Assembly (NCBI GenBank): GCA_963691815.1
Contig: OY829661.1
Coordinates: 19,922,349-19,986,348 of the forward strand
Source of the DNA: Echiichthys vipera
Taxonomy: Eukaryota > Chordata > Actinopteri > Perciformes > Trachinidae
Direction: 5' to 3'
Length of the DNA stretch: 64,000 nt
Positions 27,201-38,094 of the stretch are shown here, piece by piece (the first letter of the stretch is position 1; each line of letters begins with the position of its first letter). The notes under the pieces were generated by a model, which saw only the letters and a program-made list of their open reading frames with translations, made no database searches and had not been told where the DNA came from. The position numbers and the translations under genes were made by a program.

Positions 27201-30200
27201 ATTTTTGCATTGCCCACTTGTTTTATAGTTGAGGGGGATGCCGTTTCAAATACAGATGGATACCAGGATGCCTTGTCCAAAAAGCAAAGACGCCCACAGG
27301 AAGATGATAGGAGGAGGAAGGAACAGGGAACTGCTGTAAGTTAACATATGCTCAGTAATGAAGCCAAGGATGAACAAAAAGTGTTGGGTTTTTTTAAGCC
27401 ATTTCTCACTGTTGCCTTTGTTAGGTGCCAATAAAGAACAGGACTATCACATCGAAGATACCGCCACGCTTTGCCAAAAAGCAGGGAAGCTTGGGCATTG
27501 AACAACCTGAGGAAGCGCTTTCTTCGAACAACCTGGGAACTGAAATCTGGGAGACAAACAGCTCAGGTACACACCTACCTTTGTGTCAATGATTGGTTCT
27601 TGATACTTTTCTCCTAATTTTGGTGTGATTAGGGTTGATAAACACGCGCCTGGAGGCACACGTTAACTCAAATATTAAACTCGGAGAACAAGTTTATGAT
27701 GACATTTCTAAATCTTTTATTTCTTTTTTGTATTTTTTTACAGCTAGAAAAAAGACACGTTTGCTAGAAAGAAGACAAGGAATTATTTTAAATGTGCAAT
27801 CCTAGTTAAAATGTCAGTTTTTGTTTTCCAAGGTAGAACTATGTTAACAAACAATTTTATAGACGATGGAAATTCTGTTGGAATGGAAAAAGTGACAAAA
27901 TAATTGCATTCTTCACTAAGAGCATTCGTTTCTTTTTTAGCTCTTTCAGTACAGTCTTCAGGGGGAGACTCATGGACTAAACAGGTGTCTTACACTGGGA
28001 GCGAGCCGAACTCTGAGGTAGTACAATGCAGTTTGTCATCGAAACATGCATATTCTGTGTCTTCACTTGTTTGTCTGCAGTTAAAACATATTTCTGAAAC
28101 CTTAATTTTTTTTATTTATGCCTATTATTAAGATAACAAATTGGCTACAATGGTATTGGCTCACACCAAGAAACATGAACTAATTATTTTTTTCTTCTTT
28201 GCCAGGACTCTGATGCTGGCCCCGAGCAGAGTAAAGAACAACACAAGCCAGGGCCCATTGGAAATGAACGCTCCCTAAAGCACCGCAAGGGATCGGAAGG
28301 TGTTGATCGTCTGGAAGTTGGCCCGATCACGCCAGTCAATGGTGTGGACCTCCATGTGGACACTGTGCTGCCTGTGCCTCCTATTGAGTTTGGTGTCAGT
28401 GCCAAAGACTCTGATTTCAGCCTACCACCGGTCTCCAACCCAGTTCCCGTGTCCAATCCTGTCAACAAGCTTCAGGACGCACTTAGCACCAATGTGAGTG
28501 ACTACATCTGTACAATCACCACAGGAATCATTAATAATAATTTTGCAAGAGTATCTTTTTGTTACTTAAAAACAGGAGATATTGACTTGTTAATGACTGA
28601 TTCTGAACTTTTGTCTTTGAACAGACTCTCAATCAGAGTATCCCCATGCTGCGGTCCAACCACCTGCAGCCTGGCATTAACCTTAACCCCATCTCCTTCC
28701 CCAGTGCTGACCTCACTCTCAAGGTATTTGAATTTCTTTTCATAGCAAATGAGGGATGACTGTCTATTTATGCAACTCTTTCTTGCATGGGAAACAATAT
28801 AGTGGGATCATAAAGGCAAAACTATCATATTCAAACATGCATATCAACCTTAAACGTTTCTTCGTCTTCAGATGGAATCAGCACGCAAGGCATGGGAGAA
28901 CTCCCAGTCTCTCCCTGAGCAGGGCTCTCCTGGTGGAGGCGCTTCAGGTGCTCAGCCTCCATGCAGCGTTGGCTCATCCAGTGGTGTCAGCTACAGTTCC
29001 TTTGGTGGGGTTTCAATGCCTCCGATGCCTGTGGCGTCTGTAGCACCTTCCATGTCCATGCAAGGTAAAACGGGTTTTAATTTTCTCTATTTGATGAGGG
29101 CTTGATTTTTAAGGGAAACTAAACTAACAGCCTGTTGTTGTCCCTTCTATAGGTAGTTTTAATTTTCTCTAATTGATGAGGGCTTGATCTTTAAGGGAAA
29201 CTAAACTAACAGCCTATTGTTGTCCCTTCTATAGGTAGTCATATTCCGCCATTGTATCTGGATGGTCATGTTTTTCCTAGTCAGCCTCGCCTTGTACCTC
29301 CCACCATGACCCAGCAGCAGACCTACCAACAGGTAGAGAGAAAAAATACACACACTACCACTCACACACACATAGGCAGGCAGGATTGTTTGTGTATCAG
29401 CAGAATTATGTTACATTTGTTCATCCATCCATTCAGGCGGCCCAGCAGATTCCGATCTCTTTGCACACATCTCTTCAGGCTCAGGCTCAGCTGGGGCTTC
29501 GGGGAGGTCTACCCGTCTCTCAGTCCCAAGAAATGTTCAACTCTATTCCCCCCTTCAGGTACTGCCACCTCAATTTATCATGGAATCTCCACTGATCCCA
29601 TTCATGTGCTTCACTTTAGTTGTTTTATCTGTTTCACAAATGTGACACTGCCATGTAGTTTTAATGTGTTTTCCTTTCTACGCTTTGTCTTGCTCCTTTC
29701 AGGTCCCAGGTTTACATGCACCCCAACTTGTCACAGCCAAGCCCCATGGTGCTGTCGGGCGGAGCCCAGCTCAAGGGACCTTACTCTGCTTTCCCTGGCA
29801 TGCAGCCGTCAGACATGGTCAAGACACAGTCAGGCTCACACTATCAGCCTATGAATGGCAGCCAGCAGCTGGTCTATGACAGCCAGATGAACCAAGGGCC
29901 TGGTATGGGTTCCTCCCAGCTGATGGACTCGCAGCTCATCCAGGTTAGTGAATTGGTGAAATTCAGTTTAATAAAAGCTCAGTACACTGCTTTCCTCTAG
30001 ATGCTTGTCAAATTTCAAATGTATTTTTAAACAGAATCTTCCTGTGAATGTTCTCATTTGTCCAGGTCATCGTTATCCTCAAAGCAATTTCAGTCAAAAA
30101 CAACTGGACTGGTTGTTTGTCTAGGAAGACGTTTCACCTCTCATCCAAGAGGCTTCATCAGTTCATGTACGCATCTGACCAGGCTGGGACTGGTCCTGTT

Positions 30201-33200
30201 TTTTTTTTTTGACTGAAATTGCTTTGAGGATAAACAGAATCTTCATTCATGTTAAAGCTGGCATAGGCAGTTTATTTTGTTGTTGGGAAAAGATCCATCA
30301 TATGTCATCATGATTTAAAGAGAAAACTAGACTTCTACTCCTCCTCTTGGCTCTGTTGTGAGAGTTTAGAAAATCTAAGCTGTGATGACTACGGCCAACA
30401 CCGGGTGTGTTCCTTTGCTGTTCTGCGAGTGCAGATGTGTGTGCATGTCCCTTCGGGGAAAGACAGTTCTGATAACTGTAGCAAAAGGTTCACAGCTGCA
30501 GCTAATTCAAGGCTAAACCAGATAAGAGACTATGTTAACATTCTATACACAGTACAGTATACACTACAATAATCAACATTAGCACCGTGTTTATCATACT
30601 TTGAGTGACTGCTCTATCCTTGCAGGCTGTTCGGATAGCAGGCCGAGCTGTTAGCAATATAGTATCTCCATCTCTTGAATGTTTTGCTGATATTTACAGT
30701 AATTGACATGTTTATTGTCAGACTCTATTAGATATTGACAGTGTCTGACAAACACAATAAAATACCTGTCAGTATTGGTGTGTGTGTGTGTACGTGTGTT
30801 TCAGAGATGAATAAATATTGGTTATAGTTTAGCCATCTGCTAATTCTAGCCATAGGCTCACATCTGCAACTAATTCAAGGAAGGAGCTCAGGGCAGAGAG
30901 GGGAGAGGTAGAAGTGCAGGAAGGAGTCTCATTTCAATTTCTGGCGTTTTTATTTTTTGCTTGCTTTTGGCCTCCTGCAGCTATGACTTAGCAAGTATAT
31001 GCCTTCATAGCATCATCAGACCATCATTGGACTGTTGCTTTAAACACCATTTACAGTAAAATCTTTGTTTTTACTAGGTGACCATGCCCCTTCCTGGCTC
31101 TCAGCTGCGCTATGGCTCAGCTCAGCAACATCTTATCCTCCCACAGTCCATCCAGCTGCAGCAGGGACAGAACCTGTCAGTCGGGGGCCCACGCCGAATG
31201 CTGCCACCTGGCTCCCAGGCTACGGTCATGACTGGCAGCCGAGAGGTGTGACTTACAGTCCTTATATTGCTTAGACAATAACCAATAGTGTATAATTGGT
31301 GCACTTGTGGAAGTCAAGCTCAATTTTACCCTTCAAAAACATGTAGACAAATTTGATTAAGGCTTAATATTATTTTATTTATACAATCATTGACAATGTG
31401 TCTTTTTCATTACCCAATTATCAGGGTTCACAGATGGAAATGAAAGGTTTCCAGTTCTCTGAGAAGCCCAATCATTCACCAGGCTTATCTGGGGGTTCCT
31501 ACAGGTGAGTTAAAATAATAGAAGTTAACTGTCTATAATACACATGCAGCGTTGCTTTGTCAACAAGTGAGATATGGTGTATCACAAATGCTTATTTTAG
31601 TAAATGGATTTTAAAGCTATCTTTTATTTCTCCCCTCTTTTCATCAGGCCTGGTTCTGCCAGCCCAAGTGGGAAGCCCTCTGGTCCTGGTGGGCCTGTAG
31701 GCCCTCTGCCTACACATTTTGCTCAACAGGTATTTATATTTCATACATGCATACACTGGAGATCAAAATTAGAGAACAGATTATTAATACGATTATTATT
31801 ACGTGATTTATTCTGAAATATTGTTTTTTATTGTTCCGAATTTGTTAAAATATCCGCTGTGGCTATACCAAGGCACTTCAACAAAAACCTTTATTAGGCA
31901 AAGTTAGAGAACACTTTCAGATATCCCCTCGAAGCTGCTGTCCATCTTAAAAAGCTTGCCCGGGGTTCACTTTAAATAATTAAATTTGAATAACATGATA
32001 GGTTAAATACATCGACATTTGCACAAAACTACATTTTAAAGGCAGTGATGCAATTGAAAAAACAAACCTGATGTTGAATTCAAATATTTGGGCCAAGTCT
32101 GAAAATTCCCCTAAGAAATGATACTGACATGCTAATTATTTGTGTTTTTATTTATGCCCCTCCCTCCCTCTCCTGGGATCAATAGGTCCCAACTGCTCAG
32201 GGCAGCATGGTGATGCACATGCGGCCCCCCACCACTGGCCCTTTCCCAAATCCCATCCAGAGACCAGTTATGCAGGTCAACAAGCCTGTCATCATCCGCC
32301 CCCCCCCTTACCCCAATCCTGGCCGCGACCTTTCCCATTCTGCCCCTCCCTCGGCCCCCGAGCCCTCTGTTAAAGGGCCAGAGGATGGCATGAAGGTGAG
32401 CCACCCACTGTAAATATAGGTAATTTCATTTTTTTTATCCATTTTCTTTTTCTCTATCTGTCTTACTTGTGGTGTGTATTTCCTAGTGAGTGCCTTTGAC
32501 TTGAAGTTTAGAGTTAGAGTTGACATATCTGAGAGGTCTTCATAGACCTTTTTAATGGAATTCTATTGCTAGGCAACAGCCTTGGTCCTTGTTACCTTCC
32601 TGTCAGCTGATGAGATTCACATTCACTGCAACAGGATCAAACGTGGACATATTTCAAATGTTTATTTTTATAACTTCTATAGTATCCATAGGATACTTTT
32701 ATAGTGCTGTTAGTTGTATTTTGAAAAATAGAATTTTATATTGTTAACAATAATATTGATTGTGTGTGTGTATGTAGACAAAACCATGGGTGTCCAGCCC
32801 TTCTGCTGGAGAGTTTCTGTCCTGCATGTTTTAGGTTTCTCCCTGCTCTAACACACCTGAGTCTAATGATGGACTCGTTATCAAGCAGCTGAAGCTTTTC
32901 AGGGGTTTGATAATCATAAGAATCAGGTCTGTTAAAGTAGGGAGAAACTTAAAACCTTCAGGACAGCAGCTCTCCAGGAGCAGGGTTGGACACCTGGACT
33001 AAAGTACTATATAAACATTTGACAAAATACAGTAATGACTTGTATTCCTGAATATAATCGTATGCTAATACATGTTCTTTTTGACTAGTGAAAAGCTAAT
33101 CATTTAATTTTAAGTGACAATGTGTCAGTAAAAGTTTACAAGTAAAAAGTAGTCAGCATGTAATCATTGTTATCAGGGTTTCCCTAAGTTTAATACAAGC

Positions 33201-33687
33201 CCAGTGGAAACCCTGGCTATGGTTAGAAATGATCAGGTTAGAGTAGCACTTATGCTGTTATAGATAGCTGAGCATCTTTCCTGCTTTTAAGACACTGTAA
33301 AACTGATCCAATGTAAGTAATTGCCAACACTGCTTTTCCAGACGAATCATAAATTGGCAAAGTAACTGTGCAGACAGAGAAAATCTGTCAAAAGACTGTT
33401 GATCATCTGTTTTTTAGTCAGTAGCTGAGCATTAGCCTCGGGCTATCCATGTTACTGTCAATTTATGGTTTTCCAGGTGCTGCTGTAGGTTTTAGTAACT
33501 CTGCCTTTTCGTTTTACAGAATAAAACCATGCGAGAAGTGCGCAAAGCAGTGGGTGAGGGCAAGACACCATCCGGGGGCATGACCAGCAAACTCCAGGAG
33601 CCCCTACCCCCCATGGGGCAAGCCAAACCAGCACGCACTGGAGCCATCAAACCCCAGGCTGTCAAAGTAGAGGAGGGCAAGGCATAA
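16526..33687 (+). CDS. prrc2b: PRRC2B (BAT2-like 1), proline-rich coiled-coil protein 2B
   Basis: Thirty coding exons join with consistent phases to give 2216 residues, close to the human protein as I recall it (about 2230). Exons: 16526-16640, 16764-16941, 17315-17417, 17901-17964, 18133-18276, 19026-19339, 19528-19652, 19760-19923, 20641-20725, 20821-20983, 21862-22201, 22311-22504, 23238-23427, 23531-23735, 23905-25932, 26881-27044, 27229-27335, 27425-27566, 27941-28017, 28206-28493, 28625-28723, 28872-29064, 29235-29332, 29437-29558, 29703-29943, 31078-31245, 31425-31504, 31648-31729, 32186-32395, 33520-33687. The start MSDRLGQITKSKDGKSKYSS opens the BAT2 N-terminal domain. PRRC2 proteins are cytoplasmic, bind RNA and initiation factors, and are reported to promote leaky scanning past upstream ORFs. 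Here the family shows as long disordered Pro/Gln/Arg-rich sequence, RGG boxes and a short coiled coil. Confidence 0.95.
18880..18990 (+). mobile_element. Possible degraded LINE reverse-transcriptase remnant
   Basis: Within PRRC2B intron 6, a short stretch can be read as VIQKALIDLAPHNLMMSL. This resembles the KALxGLAPxYLxDLL signature near the C-terminus of many fish LINE reverse transcriptases. The match is short and flanking sequence gives no support, so this may be chance. Confidence 0.3.
19026..23735 (+). CDS. prrc2b: PRRC2B exons 7-15
   Basis: These exons encode residues 202-795. Recognisable PRRC2B segments are NVTSWREGGGRN and KEPSLRPAQPVRR followed by YHDMLPAF (exon 7), RPAIINPEDLKDLDELDNDC then EDGWAGLHEEVDYSEKLKFS (exons 9-10), and a charged coiled coil SPELSEAVERARRRREEEER continuing to about residue 558 (exon 12). 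FDPRWMMMPPFMDPRMAQGR is in exon 14. Exon 15 has two possible 3' splice sites three bases apart (TAGCAG at 23525-23530). The largest introns here are about 0.7 kb each (18277-19025, 19924-20640, 20984-21861, 22505-23237) and contain nothing I can name except a possible LINE remnant near 18880-18990. Confidence 0.9.
23905..25932 (+). CDS. prrc2b: PRRC2B large exon 16 (disordered, RGG-rich)
   Basis: This 2028-base exon encodes residues 795-1471. It is dominated by Ser, Glu, Arg, Pro and Gln and predicted by eye to be disordered. Landmarks are GPIKKPVLKALKVEDKENEK and VPYRLEKEVLTNVYDLKKDN. An acidic/aromatic patch NNWIFIDEEQAFG precedes an RGG/GRG cluster at about residues 1060-1090 (GRGRSRGFREFSSRGG, GGRGG). 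A second cluster, SRGFGG ... WRGRG, lies near 1211-1233. RGG boxes are known RNA-binding and arginine-methylation sites. The frame stays open upstream to 23756, but that is intron read-through before the acceptor CCACAG ending at 23904. Confidence 0.93.
25933..26880 (+). other. PRRC2B intron 16
   Basis: Intron of 948 bases with donor GTAAGG and acceptor TTTTTTTCAG. I looked for box C/D snoRNA pairs because the human gene hosts SNORD62 copies, and found no convincing C and D boxes bracketed by a terminal stem. No repeat is recognisable. Confidence 0.6.
26881..33687 (+). CDS. prrc2b: PRRC2B exons 17-31 (C-terminal third)
   Basis: These fifteen exons encode residues 1471-2216. Familiar PRRC2B blocks are VPIKNRTITSKIPPRFAKKQ, LPVPPIEFGVSAKDSDFSLP, MESARKAWENSQSLPEQGSP and HIPPLYLDGHVFPSQPRLVP. 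The rest is Gln/Pro/Met-rich (QLRYGSAQQHLILPQSIQLQ), then VMQVNKPVIIRPPPYPNPGR, ending in QAVKVEEGKA and TAA. Exon 17 has a CAGCAG tandem acceptor at 26878-26883. The intron before exon 24 contains an 82-bp tandem duplication that repeats the acceptor. The longest introns, 29944-31077 and 32396-33519, carry MITE/SINE-like insertions. Confidence 0.93.
29075..29238 (+). repeat. 82-bp tandem duplication spanning a PRRC2B 3' splice site
   Basis: Copy 1 (29075-29156) and copy 2 (29157-29238) differ at only about three positions. Each contains the pyrimidine tract and TATAG acceptor. Copy 2 supplies the acceptor used for exon 24 (29235). Copy 1 gives an equivalent acceptor at 29152, followed immediately by GTAGTT, forming an AG|GT junction. 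Use of the first acceptor would add 82 bases and hit an in-frame TAA within seven codons. Confidence 0.95.
30028..30243. mobile_element. Short interspersed element with 13-bp target duplication in PRRC2B intron
   Basis: A direct repeat TAAACAGAATCTT at 30028-30040 and 30231-30243 flanks about 190 bases beginning CCTGTGAATGTTCTCATTTG. The interior includes GGAAGACGTTTCACCTCTCA and CCAAGAGGCTTCATCAGTTC, familiar from dispersed fish repeats. A perfect 28-base inverted repeat (30073-30100 and 30206-30233) lies inside and can form a hairpin in the pre-mRNA. Flanking duplications of this size suggest LINE-driven retroposition, although the inverted arms are more typical of a fold-back element. Confidence 0.75.
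31750..31930. repeat. Possible Tc1/mariner-related fragment in PRRC2B intron
   Basis: The text ACACTGGAGATCAAAATTAG followed by AGAGAACA resembles terminal sequence of small fish Tc1/mariner-type elements, and TTAGAGAACAC occurs again near 31903. I could not define both termini, so the call is tentative. Confidence 0.3.
32596..32680 (+). repeat. Dispersed repeat, family A partial copy 2
   Basis: This segment in PRRC2B intron 30 repeats the right-hand part of the element at 6072-6165: TTCCTGTCAGCTG, then CATTCACTGCAACAGG, then a GGACATATTTCAAATGTTTA block. It lacks the left part. Confidence 0.7.
32784..32997. mobile_element. Fold-back MITE with about 75-bp inverted arms in PRRC2B intron 30
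   Basis: The left arm (32784-32859) begins CCATGGGTGTCCAGCCC. The right arm (32924-32997) ends GGGTTGGACACCTGG and is the inverse complement of the left over its whole length with scattered mismatches (GTTTCTCCC and CAGGACAG blocks match). About 64 bases separate the arms. The family is common in fish genomes. No coding capacity, and the target duplication is not clear. Confidence 0.85.
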
Positions 33688-35900
33688 CAATGGACCTTAA
33701 AATCCTCATCACCGCTCAGCCTGCCAACACAAGGCCCTTGACCAATATCTGAGCCTTCTAAGAGCCACCTTATCCCACGGCACCATGGCAAGGGGCATAC
33801 ATGCAGACATCATAATGAATTATCCCTCTTGAACTGTCAGAACTGGACACTATTATTTCACACCACGTATAGAGATATATAAATATATATAAATATATAC
33901 ATAGACACAGTCTTTTAAGCAGATCTCTGCAATGTCCTCTTTAATTTATTATTAGTCACTTTTAAGGGGAGATTGGTAAAGAGAAAAAAATATTTCTGTT
34001 TTTTTTGTGTTCCTCTCCAAGGTGGGGAAAAGAAAAATGGCCAACTCAGACAGCTGGTTCATTTTTCATACCATTTTGCCAAACTGTATTTACTCCCTTT
34101 TAATGGACTGTAGTCGTTAAGATCGGGCAGACACTTGATACAACTCACTATGAGAAGCCTGTTGATTATTTTCTTTTAAACAAATTTGAATGCAGTGGGG
34201 CACTTTTTGTCATTTTTCATTGGCGTTTTTGCTGGTAAATATAATGCTTAAGTCATCACCCATTCCTGATATTGGTAAAGGACTTATTTTATTAACCCAG
34301 AAAAAAAATCTTCCAATTTGTGGACATCATTGCATGTCAACATGGCAAAAGTCAAGTGCATCACTCTAGAAATGCTTCTTCTGGGGTACCTCACCCAGCC
34401 CATGACCTGTGGCGGAAACTGCTTAGATCAGTAGAAATAATTTCTTTCCTTAAAACTCTGTTCTTTGCTTTAACATCCTGTCGCTCGCTCTCTTCTGTAT
34501 GTTAATTGAAACTAAAAGGTGGACATTTTACCAAAATCATGTTGCTTCCATGGGAACTTCACTGGCATTGATACAGCGTGTGCATGTGATGTGCTGAACG
34601 TGTGTAAACTTGCGGGACTCCTACTTAGAACAGAGCAACATTTCACAGAGACTGTACCTGGACTCAGCATTCATAGTGCTGCCATTGACTTGTGTGGATT
34701 TCGATCAACCAAGCTGGCAACGATTCTTTGGGCTCATTGTGAAGTTTTTTTGTGTGGGCGGGGGGGAGGAGAGGGCTGCATTCGTAATTGCTGTAAAGGA
34801 CCCCCCTAAAAAAATAGCTGATTGAAATGTTTGCTTTCTTATCGCTTTGTTTGGGTTGTGATGAATCAAACCGTCTGTTAAGGAACATGTGATGTAAGTG
34901 ATTTACATTTTTACATCCCTCCATCTGGGGCGTTCAGCTTTCTTCTTCTTCTTCTTTAAAGGCTCTTGAAAGACTTTCCTCTCTAATTCTGTTAAAATCC
35001 CACTTAACTACCGTGGGGGACTTGTGAAGAAACAGACTCATCACCATTTGATTAATAAGCATCTGGTCTCTGAGGTGGCACTAGCAATAAATGCAGCCCA
35101 ACTATAATCACAATCGGGGTCCAAATAACTATTCTTCTTTTCTGTTAGACGCTTACGATCACAAACGGGAGACATATAGCATTGCTTGTTAAATTAAAAT
35201 ACTATATTTGCTTAAGCTTTTTTTGTGAGCACTGCAGTTCCAGTGGACTACGAAGGACTTTTAAAGTGTTAGTTCTGTTTGAAAATGTGAAGTTGTTGGA
35301 ATCATCTTTTATTTTGTTTTTTTGTTTTCTTCGGTATTGGACACTCATCTTGAAACTCACAATGCCATAACTGGTTAAATGTTACTGCTTACCATAACGC
35401 TCCATGACACTACAAAATGTTGCGATTTATCTTTGACAGTGGTTCACTGGTATATATGTATATGCATACTTAACTGTACAGTCAAGCCTTGTCGGTGAGG
35501 GGGGGAGGCTTAAACCCACATTTCATTTTAGATATTGTGGCACTATAAAGGATTTAACGTTGAAAAGGTCACTGTGTTAAAATGGACTGCTTTCACTTCT
35601 TGATAGGTTTATCGGGCTTGGAGTGTTTTTGCCTGTCATCCCTTACTGCAAAAGATCTCAATGCTTCTCATCATTGTACCTGCACCAAAATGTTGCCCTG
35701 ACTTTTTTTTTTTGTATTTTTAAGATGCATATTTCATTTTGTCAAAGGACCAGTACTTTCTACAGCTGATCCAGCATTTTATTTATCCTACTTGATCTTT
35801 ATCCTTTTCAGATATTTGGTCATTACTCTCCCTTGTTTAAAAAAAAAAAAGAAGAGCTTATCGAAAGAAAAGAAATAAAGCAGTTGTGATTTCTTAAATG
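33688..35900 (+). other. prrc2b: PRRC2B 3' UTR
   Basis: It begins after the TAA at 33685-33687. The first good poly(A) signal at the far end is AATAAA at 35874-35879, followed by a GT-rich element, so the UTR is about 2.2 kb. It contains T-rich stretches, ATTTA-like motifs and an A-rich run at 35840-35850. Short open frames in it are not genes. Confidence 0.75.
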
Positions 35901-36778
35901 TACTGTTGATTCTGTATTCTCACTTTGTCATATTAAAATCATGCATCAAAGTCTTGTGAAGCACAAATTATGGGGAAATGATTTTAGGCTGTCGAGCACA
36001 GTTTCCGAAATGCACTGACCTGTTAATATGTGGAGTTTTAGCATTTCATGCAGAAGTGTTCAACATGACAAACCATCATTTCCTCCAGGTACTGGAACAC
36101 TGCAAGGATTTCTCTCCCAGCAGATATACCCTGTGTGTACCCTATCCTCAGTCGAGCATTTCCCCTCTTTTAAATAAGGGTTTATCAAAAACGCTTGTTT
36201 GCATGGACCGTTTTGCCATAAAACAATCTAACTGGAACACGCATGTCCTGTCTCTTAGTCTATGGTGTACATCGTGTACCATGTAATCCATGCAGAAAAT
36301 AGTTTGTGGATGTTTGGTTACAAAATGAAGACATCCTTCTCTTTTGTTTCGTATTTTTTTAATCCGTGCAAGTTTGCAAAGCAGTTTGAATGAAGAAACA
36401 TTTATTTAGGGCATCAAATAGACTTAAAAAAATACTCTAATCAACATAGGTGCAGTTTAAAAAACCTTTGCGATCCGAATGGAGTATCCATCTTTGTCGA
36501 GCAAGCTCTCACAATGGCCCCTCAATGACTCCCAAGAAGATTAAAGGGATATGGGAGCAATTTTTTTCTTGTAAAACAACGTTTACATCAATCTCATAAA
36601 AATCCCCCAGATGAAACGATGCTTTGGTTTAACTGCTCATAAAAACAACATTTAGTGGGATTATAACACAGTCCGTTTCTTATATCGGTGTGACATTATC
36701 CATTGTTTTGGTTTGGTCACTATTTTAACAATTACCGTAATACCACAATAATAACGCACCTGTAGAACCTAGGCTATG
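35901..36778. other. Intergenic spacer after PRRC2B
   Basis: About 0.9 kb of AT-rich sequence in which I recognise no gene, RNA gene or repeat. A 102-codon open frame at 35978-36286 has no family resemblance and no splice or start context to support it. Confidence 0.6.
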
Positions 36779-36966
36779 TGACGTCAGCAGAGTCGGATTC
36801 CTGGGATTGTTGCGGGACAAAAGGAGGCTTGTCTGGACGAACACATCGTTTTTCCACTTCGTGACCGCGGAGGGAAGAAGTCTCATACATCACTTCACCA
36901 CAGGACTTATTGGCGTTTTTTTTTTACCTCGGAGCATTTTGGGTTTTTCCGCGTCAGATAAACGAG
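36779..36966 (+). promoter_or_regulatory. CRE-containing promoter and untranslated first exon of the coiled-coil gene
   Basis: A perfect palindromic cAMP-response element TGACGTCA lies at 36779-36786. A CpG-richer segment follows and ends at donor ACGAG|GTAACT (36966/36967). The next plausible acceptor on the strand is at 39174, directly before an ATG. I therefore infer an untranslated first exon of the small gene downstream. The CRE is read from sequence; its use is inferred. Confidence 0.5.
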
Positions 36967-37532
36967 GTAACTTCACTTGTGTTTTTTACGTTTTCGGCGC
37001 CCCCACCCCCCGTCCTCTGGGTGAGGTACCGAATAACGTTTAACATTAGAACCCTAGTGTCGTTCTGAAAGCAACGGCTGCCATGTTGCGCTGTTAGCTA
37101 AAACATCTGGGGCCTCGTAGCAGAAGCTAAAATCCCCTCCAAACAAACGCAAAACCTTTCGTCCCACTCTGGTTAACTTTAAAGAATCCATGTCTCCCCC
37201 CCGAGAGGAAAACATGTCAGCCATTACCCGGCTCTAACTAACTCTTGTTGTAAAACTGACTTGTTGAACTCGAGTGGCGACCAATTAACGTCTCCGTTAC
37301 GCCATTAGTGGGATGTGTTAGTCGAAAGGTTGACAGGAAATATTTGTCAACTATCAATATAACTGGATGGGAACAGCAACACCGTGAAACAAACTCTTTC
37401 TATGGTTAAATCCGGATTTTTACAGTCGCTGTTCCCATTCAGTTGTAAGTAATATTGACTTACTGTCAAAACCATGATTTTCTTTATTTGTCCTCATCGG
37501 TGACGTGGTGTGGATGCTGGTGAGCTTTCTGA

Positions 37533-37915
37533 ATTCAATTCAATTCAATTTTATTTATAGTGCCAAATCATAACAGAAGTTATCTCAGGACACTTTACAA
37601 ACCACACTCTATGATAAACATAGACCCAACAATTCCCCCGTAGAGTACGGTGGCAACGAAAACCTTCCCTATAACAAACAGGAACGTCAGACAGACCCAG
37701 CTCTGTGGAGGACGGACATCTGTCTGCACTGGTTGGGGAGGAAGAAAAGGAGAGAGCAAGAGAGAAAAGACGGAGAGATGGACAGACAGACACAAAGACA
37801 GACACAAACACACTTACAGTATCTATAATAATATCTATAGTAATGTGAATATGACTATAACTGTAAAATGTGTGTGGAAAGATAGCAGCAGGGTTGTTCC
37901 ACTGCAGCACAGAAG
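37533..37915. repeat. Teleost interspersed repeat (ATTTATAGTGCCAAATCA type)
   Basis: It opens with CAATTCAATTCAATTTTATT, then ATAGTGCCAAATCATAACAG and AGTTATCTCAGGACACTTTA. This text is familiar from many fish genomes, as are GACCCAACAATTCCCCC and the GA-rich tract with GACAGACAGACA. It is probably the remnant of a non-autonomous element. I do not name the family. Confidence 0.7.
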
Positions 37916-38094
37916 GTAACGAAGCTGGGCCTCCCTCTGGTGGTTGTATCTAAGAGTCATTGAAAATACATGTGGAGCTTAAAGATTGGGAAAAAATAGA
38001 TATTTGAATGCATGGATGGATTTACTGAGCAGGTTTACCGGGCACAGGCTCAGAGGCCCAGAAGGTCAGAGGCCCTGACTCTTAACATGTTGCT

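Noticed and set aside
12874..33519. Search for box C/D snoRNAs (SNORD62-like) in the PRRC2B introns
   Set aside because: The human gene hosts such snoRNAs, but I found no TGATGA/CTGA pair with a closing terminal stem. The TGATGAGG in the 82-bp duplication lacks a D box.
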